Positions 20,252-28,352 of a DNA stretch of 64,000 nt are shown piece by piece; the stretch's first letter is position 1; every line of letters starts with the position of its first letter. Source of the stretch: Variovorax ginsengisoli (GTDB taxonomy: Bacteria > Pseudomonadota > Gammaproteobacteria > Burkholderiales > Burkholderiaceae_C); assembly GCF_006438845.1 (NCBI RefSeq), contig NZ_RCZJ01000004.1, positions 124,001 through 188,000 of the forward strand, given 5' to 3'. The notes under the pieces were generated by a model, which saw only the letters and a list, made by a program, of their open reading frames with translations, ran no database searches and had not been told where the DNA came from. The translations under genes were made by a program, and so were the position numbers.

Positions 20252-21410
20252 GCCGCCCGGCCCGCGCCGCCTTCAGCGCGTCCACCCACAGCGTGGCGCG
20301 CGCGACGGCGTAGAGCGCCGAAAAGACACTCATGAGCAGCACCACGTCGCCCCACCACGGCCGCACCGTTTGGTCGCTGCCGTAGAAGGCCAGCACCAGC
20401 AGCACCGCCACGAGGTGCGCGCAGAACACCGGCAGCGACGCCGAGCCCATGGCTTCGAGCCAGTGCAGCCGCGGCAGCCGCCGTGCCAGCGCCGGACCGA
20501 AGCCGATCGCCAGCGCGCCGAGCGCCACCAGGTTGAGGATGCGCAGCGGCCCGAGCTGCCACTTGTCGAACAGCAGGTTGAGGTGGTCGTTGGCGCCGAA
20601 GGGTGCTTGCCCATGCAAGCCGTGGTGGCGCCAATACAGGCCGTACAGCGCGATGGCCGCGGCCGCCAACAGCAGCCAGCCCGGCAGGCGGATCGGCTGC
20701 GCGCCGGGCGCGCTCCGGCTGGCGCCCAGCCACAGCCCCATGAACCACAGAAACTGCCAGGCGAAGGCGTTGAACGCGCCCATCTCGTGGAACGGTACCG
20801 GCAGCCCGGTCCAGCGCACGACCACGCCGTAGATCCATTCGCTCAGCCCGAACTGGGCGAGTGCCCACACCGCCGTGCTGGCCAGCACCACGCCGAACCA
20901 GCCGTGTCGCAGCGCGAGCGCGAGCACCCAAGGGCTCAAGAGCATGAAGAAGATGTACATCGGCAGGATGTCGAGCAACGCCGGCTCGTAGACCAGCAAT
21001 AGCCCGAACATCAAACCCTCGTGCGGCTGCGCCAGGTAATAGGACATGAGGTCCTTCACCGCCGGCTGGTCGATGCGCAGCCCGACGGCCGCAATGATGG
21101 TGAAGAGGAACAGCAATGTGGCCGCCTGCGCGAGATAGACCTTCAGCGCGCGCCGCCAGAAGGCTCGCCGCATGGCGTCGACGCCTTCGCGATGGGCCGT
21201 GCGGCTGTAGACCAGACCCGCCATGAACGCCGACAGCAGCACGAAGCCCTCGGCGGCCGACACGAAACCGAAGGGTTGGCCCAGCGGATCGGTCAGCCGC
21301 GACGGCAGATGCGTGACGGTCATCAGCACCAGCATGAGCCCGCGCAGGGCGTCGACTTCCCAGTACCGTGCCGAGGCCGCAGGGGTGGATGAGGGCGAGA
21401 GCGACGTCAT
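20235..21410 (-). CDS. opgC: OpgC, succinyltransferase of osmoregulated periplasmic glucans
   Basis: This 391-residue polytopic inner-membrane protein belongs to the OpgC/MdoC family, which transfers succinyl groups to osmoregulated periplasmic glucans. The N-terminal WEVDALRGLMLVLMTVTHLP is the hallmark of the membrane acyltransferase fold, and about ten hydrophobic segments follow (for example LPMYIFFMLLSPWVLALAL and FAWQFLWFMGLWLGA). The producer of a cyclic glucan (ndvB) lies 9 kb away, giving a plausible substrate. Its ATG overlaps the stop of a small upstream reading frame as ATGA. Confidence 0.85.
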   Translation of the reverse strand: MTSLSPSSTPAASARYWEVDALRGLMLVLMTVTHLPSRLTDPLGQPFGFVSAAEGFVLLSAFMAGLVYSRTAHREGVDAMRRAFWRRALKVYLAQAATLLFLFTIIAAVGLRIDQPAVKDLMSYYLAQPHEGLMFGLLLVYEPALLDILPMYIFFMLLSPWVLALALRHGWFGVVLASTAVWALAQFGLSEWIYGVVVRWTGLPVPFHEMGAFNAFAWQFLWFMGLWLGASRSAPGAQPIRLPGWLLLAAAAIALYGLYWRHHGLHGQAPFGANDHLNLLFDKWQLGPLRILNLVALGALAIGFGPALARRLPRLHWLEAMGSASLPVFCAHLVAVLLVLAFYGSDQTVRPWWGDVVLLMSVFSALYAVARATLWVDALKAARAGRLRVRG

Positions 21411-21577
21411 CGGCGCGTGACGTCGCGGCCGATCGGATACCGCTCGCAGGGCTGACGCCGCGTGCGCCGGCCCGCCTGGAAACGTGCCCGAATCACCGAG
21501 CCGGTGTCGAGCTCATGGCGCGTGCAGAAAAGGTGCCCGCGGTGTGGCTCAACGACAGTGTCATGGCGGCCGATCAT
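21407..21577 (-). CDS. Candidate 56-residue protein translationally coupled to opgC
   Basis: I do not recognise this product. The frame has high GC at third positions like the surrounding genes, is rich in Arg/His (HRGHLFCTRHELDTGSVIR) and contains no membrane segment. Its TGA overlaps the opgC ATG (ATGA at 21407-21410), the usual sign of translational coupling in this window. No clear ribosome binding site precedes the ATG at 21577, so the start is uncertain. It may be a real small gene or just the opgC leader. Confidence 0.4.
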   Translation of the reverse strand: MIGRHDTVVEPHRGHLFCTRHELDTGSVIRARFQAGRRTRRQPCERYPIGRDVTRR

Positions 21578-21660
21578 AGTGGAGCATGGTTGCCGAAAGC
21601 ACTGCGGGGCCTTGCGCACACGGGCGTCGTCGCGACTTGCGCTACGCTTCGAAACCGAAG

Positions 21661-21675
21661 AGGAGTAACCAGTTG
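21661..21675 (+). promoter_or_regulatory. Ribosome binding site deciding a TTG start
   Basis: AGGAG at 21661-21665 is followed after seven bases by TTG at 21673-21675, which opens a clear signal peptide. This places the macroglobulin start here rather than at the upstream in-frame ATG at 21586, which has no such site. Confidence 0.75.
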
Positions 21676-24600
21676 AAAACGACCACTTTTGCATACGCCA
21701 TCGCCGCCACCCTGCTGGCCATGACGGCGTTCGACGCTGCGGCCCTGCAGACTGTCAGCGTGACGCCCCAGGGAGAGGTCTCGCGCGTGCGACAGGTGGT
21801 CGCCAAGTTCGACCAGGCCGCCGTCAACTTCGGTGACCCGAAGGCCGCTGCGCCGTTCACGCTGAGCTGCACCGACGCGCAGGCCGCCAAAGGCACGGGG
21901 CGCTGGACCGGCGAGAAGCAGTGGGTGTACGACTTCGAGAACGACCTGCCGCCCGGCGTGCGCTGCACGCTCGCCCGCGTCCCCAACTTCAAGCCGGCGT
22001 CCGGTGGCGACTGGACCGGGCCGGAACGCTACGCCTTCAGCACCGGCGGCCCCTTCGTGCGCAACGTACAGCCAAGTTACGGAAAGATCGACGAGCAGCA
22101 GTCCTTCGTGATGGAGTTCAACGGCCCGGCCACGCTCGCCAGCGTGCGCGACAACGTTTGGTGCGCCGCCGACGGCGTGGGCGAGCGCGTGCCGGTGCGC
22201 ATGCTCGAAGGCGACGAGCGCAACGAGCTGCTCAAGGCCTTCGGTCGCGAGCGGCAGGCGCAGCGCGAGCCGTTGCGCTTCGCCACCCTGACCTGCAACC
22301 GCACACTGACCGCTGGCAGCCGCATGCAGCTGGTGTACGGCAAGGGCGTGGCCACGCCATCGGGCATCGCCAACACCATAGAGAAGCGCTTCACGTACGA
22401 CGTGCGCGAGCCCTTCGCCGTGTCTTTCACCTGCGAGCGCGAGAACGCCCAGGCCGCCTGCCTCCCGCTGCGGCCGATGGAGCTGCGCTTCAATGCGCCC
22501 GTCACGCGCAAGCTGGCCGGCCAGATCCGCATCACCGGTGGCGGCCAGACGCTCAAGCCCAAGCTCGACGAGGACAGCGGCGCAAGCGACGACGCGGTGA
22601 TCGAATCGCTGAGCTTCGCCCCACCCTTCCCCGAAGAGACGAAGTTCAAGGTCGAGCTGCCGTCAGGCTTCGAAGATGCCTCGGGCCGACCGTTGGCGGC
22701 GCCCGACAGCTTTCCGCTGGCGGTCGCCACCGGGGCGATGCCTCCGCTGGCCAAGTTCGCCGCCTCGCCATTCGGGGTGATCGAGCGCCTGGCCGAACCC
22801 GGCGGCGTCGCGATGATGCCGGTGACGGTGCGGCGCGTGGAGCCGGCCCTGCAGGTGCAGGCGCTCACGCCCGGCAAGGTCAGCGACATGAGCCCGAAGA
22901 CCGACGCGGAAATCATCGCGTGGTTCGCCAAGGTACGCCGCTACGACAACCGCTACACCATCGATCGCCAAAGCGCGGCGCGCGACGTGAAGGGCCCGCT
23001 GCCGAAGGTGATCGACACCCAGAATCGTGACAGCGTGCAGACGCGCATGCTGTCGCTGCTTGGCGGCCAGGCCGGTGTGAAGACGCTCGACATGCCCAAG
23101 ACCGACGGCGGCCCGAACGCGAACGAACGCCCCTTCGAGGTCATCGGCATCCCGCTGACGCCCGGCTTCCACGTGCTGGAGATCGCGTCGCGCAAGCTCG
23201 GCGATTCGCTGCTCGACGAAAGGTACGGCGACGGTCGCACGATGTACGTGCGCACCACCGCGCTGGCGACCAATCTGGCGGTGCATTTCAAGCTGGGTCG
23301 AGAGAACGCGCTGGCCTGGGTCACCACGCTCGACAAGGGCACGGTGGTGCCGAACGCCGCAGTGCGCGTGTCCGACTGCCGCGGCCGCGAGGTCGCTCGC
23401 GGCACCACCGACGCCCGCGGCATCGCCACGCTCAACGGCATTTCGCCGAGCGCGCCGAGCTGTTCGGAGGACGACGACTACAGCGGCGACGCCTATTTCG
23501 TGAGCGCGCGCGCCACGCTGACCGACGCCACGGACAAGAGCGCCAAGCCGGTCGAAGACCTCGCCTTCACCTGGAGCGACTGGCAACGCGGCATCGAACC
23601 CTGGCGCTTCAACGTGCCGACCAGCCAGGAGCCCGAAGCCGACCGCGTGGCCCACACCGTATTCGACCGCACGCTGTTCCGCGCCGGGGAAACGGTGTCG
23701 ATGAAGCACCTGATCCGCACCCAGACCAGCAAGGGCTTCGGCCTGCCCGACGCCCTGCCGGATACGTTGGTGTTGACGCACACCGGCAGCGGCCAGCAGT
23801 TCACGCAGCCGCTCGCCTGGCGCAAGACCGGCAGCGGCGGCCAGAGCGCGGCCAACACTTTCGCGATCCCGCCGGCCGCCAAGCTGGGCGTCTACAGCGT
23901 CGCGCTGCGCAATGGCAAGGACAAGCCGAGTGAAGAAGACGACGGCCGCAGCTACGCCACCGGCCAGTTCCGGGTCGAGGAGTTCCGGCTGCCCGTGCTC
24001 GAAGGCCGCGTGACGCCGAGCGACAAGAAGCCGCTGGTCGCCATCACCGCGCTGCCGACCGACGTGCAGATCAACTACGTCGCCGGCGGTGGTGCCGCCA
24101 ACCTGCCGGTGCGCGTGTCGGCCATGGTGCGCGGCAAGAGCCTGGACTTCGCCGACTACGACAGCTTCACCTTTTCGCCGCCGCGCAAGCGCGACGACCA
24201 GGCGGCATCGGACGCCGACGAAGAACCATCGTCCGCTGCGGACACCCGTGTGATTGCCGACAAGCTGCCCGTCACCCTCGACCGCAACGGCGCCGGCAAG
24301 CTCACGATCGAACAGGTACCGCTGGCCAAGGCGACGCCACGCGAGCTGTTGATCGAAGCCACCTATTCCGACCCGAACGGCGAGGTGCAGACGATCCGCA
24401 GCACGCAGACGCTGTGGCCCGCATCGGTCATTGCAGGCCTCAAGACCGAGGGCTGGGTATCGACCGACAAGAAGCTGAAATTCCAGGCGCTGGCACTCGA
24501 CTTGAGCGGCAAGCCCATGGCCGACGCCAAGGTGACCGTGAACGCCGTCGCGCGCATCACCACCACCAGCCGCAAGCGCATGGTCGGCGGCTTCTACACC

Positions 24601-27600
24601 TACGACAACAAGACCGAGGTGAAGGAACTGGGCACCGTGTGCAGCGGCAACAGCGATGCGCGCGGCCTGGTGCTGTGCGAATCGGCACTCAAGGAGGCTG
24701 GGCAGGTCGAGCTCATCGCCACCGCCATCGACAAGGAAGGCCGCACGAGCCAGGCCGCCAGCTCGGTGTACGTGACCAAGCAGGGCGAGCTGTGGTTCGG
24801 CGGCGAAGACCACGATCGGATCGACGTGCTGCCGGAGAAGAAGAACTACCAGCCGGGCGAAGTCGCCAAGTTCCAGGTGCGCAGTCCCTTCCGCTTCTCG
24901 ACCGCGCTGGTGTCGGTAGAGCGCGAAGGCGTGATTGAGACGCACGTGATCCAACTCAACGGCCAGGACCCGACCGTGAGCCTGCAGGTCAAGCCCGAGT
25001 GGGGGCCGAACGCCTACGTGAGCGTGCTCGCCCTGCGCGGCCGCCTGCGCGACGTGCCTTGGTACAGCTTCTTCACTTGGGGCTTCAAGGCGCCGCGCGA
25101 ATGGTGGACCGCCTTCTGGGTCGAGGGCAAGGAATACGTCGCGCCGACCGCGCTGGTCGACCTGAGCAAGCCGGCCTACCGCTTCGGCCTGGCGGAGATT
25201 CGCGTCGGCACCGCGGCGCACAAGATCGATGTGACCGTGAAGAGCGACAAGCCGAGCTACCCGGTGCGGGGAAAAGCGCAGGTCACCATCACGGGCAAGC
25301 TGCCCGACGGCAAGCCCGCCGCGGGCGCCGAAGTGGCGCTGGCCGCGGTCGACCAGGCCTTGCTGGAGCTGATGCCCAATGACAGCTGGAACCTGCTCGA
25401 AGCCATGCTCCAGCGTCGCAGCTGGGGCGTGAGCACGTCCACCGCGCAGATGGAAATCGTCGGGCGCAGGCATTACGGCAAGAAAGCCGTGCCCGCCGGC
25501 GGTGGCGGCGGCAAGGGCCAGACCCGCGAGCTGCTCGAAACGCTGCTGCTGTGGAACCCGTCGATCGTGCTCGATGCCAACGGCCAGGCCGTGGTGACCG
25601 TGCCGCTCAACGACGCGCTGACCACCTTCAAGATCGTGGCCGTGGCCGACATGGGCACCGGCCTCTTCGGCACCGGCCAGGCGAGCATTCAGGCCACGCA
25701 GGACCTGCAGATCATCAGCGGCCTGCCGCCGCTGGTGCGCGAGGACGACCAGTTCCGCGCGCAGATCACGCTGCGCAACACGACGCAGAAGGCGATGAAG
25801 GTCGAAGCGTCGCCGCGTGCCACGCTGCTTACGCTCGAGACGCAGACCATCGACATCCCGGCCGGTGAATCGCGCGAGGTGGCGTGGAACGTGACGGCAC
25901 CCGCGCAGCTGGCGCAGACGCGTGCCGAAGCCATCCTGTGGGAGATCGAGGCGAAGGACACGATCAGCGGCGCCCGCGATGCGCTCAAGGTGCGCCAGCG
26001 GATCATCCCAGCCGTGCCGCTCACGGTGCAGCAGGCGACGCTGGTGCAGATCGACGGCAGCTTCACGCTCGACGTCGCCCCCCCGGCCGACGCCCTCCCC
26101 GGCCGTGGCGGCCTGAAGATGTCGCTGCAGCCCAAGCTGGCCGAAGGCATGCCGGGCGTGCGTGACTGGTTCGCCAACTACCCCTTCGCCTGCCTGGAGC
26201 AGAAGACCAGCAAGTCGATCGGCCTGCGCGACGTGAAGCTGTGGCAGGGCGTGGTCGCGCAGCTGCCGAGCTACCTCGATAGCAATGGCCTTGCCAGCTT
26301 CTTCCCACCGCGGGACGGCGAGTCGAACCGCGGCAGCGACATCCTCACCTCGTACCTGCTCGCGGCGACGCACGAGGCGGCGGCCATCGACCCGGCGTTC
26401 GCGCTGCCCGACGACGCGCGCGCCCCGATGGAACAGGGCCTGATCGCCTTCGTCGAAGGCCGCATCACGCGCGAGTTCTGGAGCCCGCGCAAGGACCTGG
26501 ACGTGCGCAAGCTCGCCGCGCTCGAGGCGCTGTCGCGCTACGGCAAGGCGCGCGGCAGCATGGTCGCGAGCATCACCGTCGCACCCAACCAGTGGCCGAC
26601 CAGCGCCGTCATCGACTGGCTGCAGATCCTGAAACGCGTGAACGACGTGCCGCAGCGCCAGCAACGCATGGACGAAGCGAACAACGTGCTGAAGGCGCGG
26701 TTGAGCTACCAGGGCACCAAGGTGATGTTCAGCACCGAGCAGGACGACTACTGGTGGTGGCTCATGACCAACGGCGACGTGAACACCGCGCGCCTGATGC
26801 TGGCCGTGATGGACGACCCGGCCTGGAAGGACGACATGGGCAAGTTGGCCAACGGCTTCATCGGCCGGCAGCAGAACGGTGCCTGGCACACGACGACCGC
26901 CAACCTCTGGGGCGGGCTCGCGCTGGACCGGTTCTCGAAGGTGTTCGAGAGCGTGCCGGTGGCGGGCACCACCACGTCGGTGCTGCGTCCGCCCGCGGTC
27001 GGCAACGCCGATTCGGCCGGACGCACGCAAAGTGTGGACTGGAGCCGCGTCGAACGCGTGAAGGCCAGCGACGCATCGGGTGCGCCTAACCAGACGACCT
27101 GGTTCGGTGCTCCGGCGTCGCCCGGCAACCTGCGCAACAACACGATGTTCCTGCCCTGGGGCCAGCCGTCGAAGGAAACGCTGACCGTCACGCACAGCGG
27201 CGCCGGCAAGCCCTGGCTCACGCTGCAATCCGTTGCCGCGATCCAGCTGAAGGCGCCGTTCGCGGCCGGCTATGCCATCAAGAAGACGATCACACCGGTC
27301 GAGCAGGCGACGGCGGGCAAGTACACGCGTGGCGACGTGCTGCGCGTGACGCTCGAAGTCAACGCCAGCGCCGACATGACCTGGGTCGCGATCACCGACC
27401 CGGTGCCCGGCGGCGCCACCATCCTCGGCAGCGGCCTGGGCCGCGATTCGAAGATTGCGACGCAGGGCGAGAAGAAGAGCGGCGCTGGCTGGCCAGCCTT
27501 CGAGGAGCGCAGCTTCGAGTCCTTCCGCAGCTACTACGAGTACCTGCCCAAGGGCGTGGTGATGATGGAGTACACCGTGCGCCTGAACAACGTCGGCGAC

Positions 27601-27696
27601 TTCGCATTGCCGCCGAGCCGTGTCGAGGCGCTATACGCGCCCGAGATGTTCGGCGAGACGCCGAATGCGCGGGTGAAGGTCGAGGCGGGACGCTGA
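21673..27696 (+). CDS. Bacterial alpha-2-macroglobulin family protein
   Basis: This 2007-residue periplasmic protein is a bacterial alpha-2-macroglobulin, thought to trap foreign proteases through a bait region and a reactive thioester. The thioester motif CLEQ is present at C1507 (codon 26191-26193) inside FACLEQKTSK, so it is the thioester-competent type. The N-terminus is a signal peptide (KTTTFAYAIAATLLAMTAF, then DAAALQT) without a lipobox, so unlike E. coli YfhM the mature protein may be soluble. Length exceeds the roughly 1650 residues of YfhM. It sits upstream of pbpC, the partner gene in many proteobacteria. Translation begins at TTG. Confidence 0.92.
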   Translation: MKTTTFAYAIAATLLAMTAFDAAALQTVSVTPQGEVSRVRQVVAKFDQAAVNFGDPKAAAPFTLSCTDAQAAKGTGRWTGEKQWVYDFENDLPPGVRCTLARVPNFKPASGGDWTGPERYAFSTGGPFVRNVQPSYGKIDEQQSFVMEFNGPATLASVRDNVWCAADGVGERVPVRMLEGDERNELLKAFGRERQAQREPLRFATLTCNRTLTAGSRMQLVYGKGVATPSGIANTIEKRFTYDVREPFAVSFTCERENAQAACLPLRPMELRFNAPVTRKLAGQIRITGGGQTLKPKLDEDSGASDDAVIESLSFAPPFPEETKFKVELPSGFEDASGRPLAAPDSFPLAVATGAMPPLAKFAASPFGVIERLAEPGGVAMMPVTVRRVEPALQVQALTPGKVSDMSPKTDAEIIAWFAKVRRYDNRYTIDRQSAARDVKGPLPKVIDTQNRDSVQTRMLSLLGGQAGVKTLDMPKTDGGPNANERPFEVIGIPLTPGFHVLEIASRKLGDSLLDERYGDGRTMYVRTTALATNLAVHFKLGRENALAWVTTLDKGTVVPNAAVRVSDCRGREVARGTTDARGIATLNGISPSAPSCSEDDDYSGDAYFVSARATLTDATDKSAKPVEDLAFTWSDWQRGIEPWRFNVPTSQEPEADRVAHTVFDRTLFRAGETVSMKHLIRTQTSKGFGLPDALPDTLVLTHTGSGQQFTQPLAWRKTGSGGQSAANTFAIPPAAKLGVYSVALRNGKDKPSEEDDGRSYATGQFRVEEFRLPVLEGRVTPSDKKPLVAITALPTDVQINYVAGGGAANLPVRVSAMVRGKSLDFADYDSFTFSPPRKRDDQAASDADEEPSSAADTRVIADKLPVTLDRNGAGKLTIEQVPLAKATPRELLIEATYSDPNGEVQTIRSTQTLWPASVIAGLKTEGWVSTDKKLKFQALALDLSGKPMADAKVTVNAVARITTTSRKRMVGGFYTYDNKTEVKELGTVCSGNSDARGLVLCESALKEAGQVELIATAIDKEGRTSQAASSVYVTKQGELWFGGEDHDRIDVLPEKKNYQPGEVAKFQVRSPFRFSTALVSVEREGVIETHVIQLNGQDPTVSLQVKPEWGPNAYVSVLALRGRLRDVPWYSFFTWGFKAPREWWTAFWVEGKEYVAPTALVDLSKPAYRFGLAEIRVGTAAHKIDVTVKSDKPSYPVRGKAQVTITGKLPDGKPAAGAEVALAAVDQALLELMPNDSWNLLEAMLQRRSWGVSTSTAQMEIVGRRHYGKKAVPAGGGGGKGQTRELLETLLLWNPSIVLDANGQAVVTVPLNDALTTFKIVAVADMGTGLFGTGQASIQATQDLQIISGLPPLVREDDQFRAQITLRNTTQKAMKVEASPRATLLTLETQTIDIPAGESREVAWNVTAPAQLAQTRAEAILWEIEAKDTISGARDALKVRQRIIPAVPLTVQQATLVQIDGSFTLDVAPPADALPGRGGLKMSLQPKLAEGMPGVRDWFANYPFACLEQKTSKSIGLRDVKLWQGVVAQLPSYLDSNGLASFFPPRDGESNRGSDILTSYLLAATHEAAAIDPAFALPDDARAPMEQGLIAFVEGRITREFWSPRKDLDVRKLAALEALSRYGKARGSMVASITVAPNQWPTSAVIDWLQILKRVNDVPQRQQRMDEANNVLKARLSYQGTKVMFSTEQDDYWWWLMTNGDVNTARLMLAVMDDPAWKDDMGKLANGFIGRQQNGAWHTTTANLWGGLALDRFSKVFESVPVAGTTTSVLRPPAVGNADSAGRTQSVDWSRVERVKASDASGAPNQTTWFGAPASPGNLRNNTMFLPWGQPSKETLTVTHSGAGKPWLTLQSVAAIQLKAPFAAGYAIKKTITPVEQATAGKYTRGDVLRVTLEVNASADMTWVAITDPVPGGATILGSGLGRDSKIATQGEKKSGAGWPAFEERSFESFRSYYEYLPKGVVMMEYTVRLNNVGDFALPPSRVEALYAPEMFGETPNARVKVEAGR

Positions 27697-27718
27697 TCGC
27701 CGTCAACAGGAGCCCCTC

Positions 27719-27997
27719 ATGACGATCGAACTGCCCAGGGAAGTGCGCCAGCAGGCCATCACCTCCATCGAACGCTACTTCTTCGAGCACATGGACGGGC
27801 AGAAGATCGGCAACATCACCGCTGGTGCGCTGCTGGGCTTCTTCCTCGAAGAGATCGGCCCGACGCTCTACAACCGCGGCGTTGCCGATGCGCAGGAGCG
27901 CATGCAGGCGCGCGTGTCGGAACTCGACATCGACGTGCACGAGGAAGAGTTCGACTACTGGCGCAAGTACGACAAGCAGCCGAAGCCCCGGCGCTGA
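27719..27997 (+). CDS. DUF2164 family protein
   Basis: A 92-residue cytoplasmic protein of the DUF2164 family (MTIELPREVRQQAITSIERYF..., IGNITAGALLGFFLEEIGPTLYN). It looks all-helical and acidic toward the C-terminus; its function is unknown. The ATG has AGGAG about 7 bases upstream (27709-27713). It lies 22 bases after the macroglobulin stop and is probably on the same transcript. Confidence 0.85.
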   Translation: MTIELPREVRQQAITSIERYFFEHMDGQKIGNITAGALLGFFLEEIGPTLYNRGVADAQERMQARVSELDIDVHEEEFDYWRKYDKQPKPRR

Positions 27998-28006
27998 TGC
28001 GATCTG

Positions 28007-28219
28007 TCAGTTGCGGCGCGGATCGCCCGGGCGGCTGTCGTACCGGTTCGGCACGCCGTCGCCGTCGCGGTCGCGGTCGTAGCGGTTGGGCACACCGTCG
28101 CGGTCGCGATCGCCGCGCATGCCCGGGCCCGGCGGCGGCGGGCGGTTGTCGTAGGGCGGCGGGACCACGCAACCCGCCAGGGTGGCGGATGCGGCAAGCA
28201 TGACGAGAAGTGATTTCAT
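28007..28219 (-). CDS. Small lipoprotein with Asp-rich repeats
   Basis: A 70-residue precursor: the signal sequence MKSLLVMLAASATLAGC has a lipobox (LAGC, Cys17), so a mature lipoprotein of about 54 residues is expected. The mature part is a Pro-rich stretch (VPPPYDNRPPPPGPG) followed by two tandem DxDxDG-type units, each ending DGVPNRYD. These resemble thrombospondin type 3/calcium-binding repeats, so metal binding is plausible but inferred. A strong GGAGG precedes the ATG. The gene is antisense-oriented between the DUF2164 gene and pbpC and is divergent from pbpC. Confidence 0.78.
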   Translation of the reverse strand: MKSLLVMLAASATLAGCVVPPPYDNRPPPPGPGMRGDRDRDGVPNRYDRDRDGDGVPNRYDSRPGDPRRN

Positions 28220-28352
28220 GGTGATTCCTCCAGTTTCGGCGGGCACGACAGTCCGTATCCTTGACCGAATCGCATCGTTCGTGCGAGCCACGGCGCCGCG
28301 CATGAGCCCGCCTGCGCGACTTAAAGTAGGCCCGTTCCCCGTCTTGCCTTTC

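Noticed and set aside
28007..28130. Possible short tandem or CRISPR-like repeat from recurring CGGTCGCGGTCG units
   Set aside because: The repetition is explained by the coding of duplicated Asp-rich peptide units in the small lipoprotein; there are no spacer-repeat units or cas genes.
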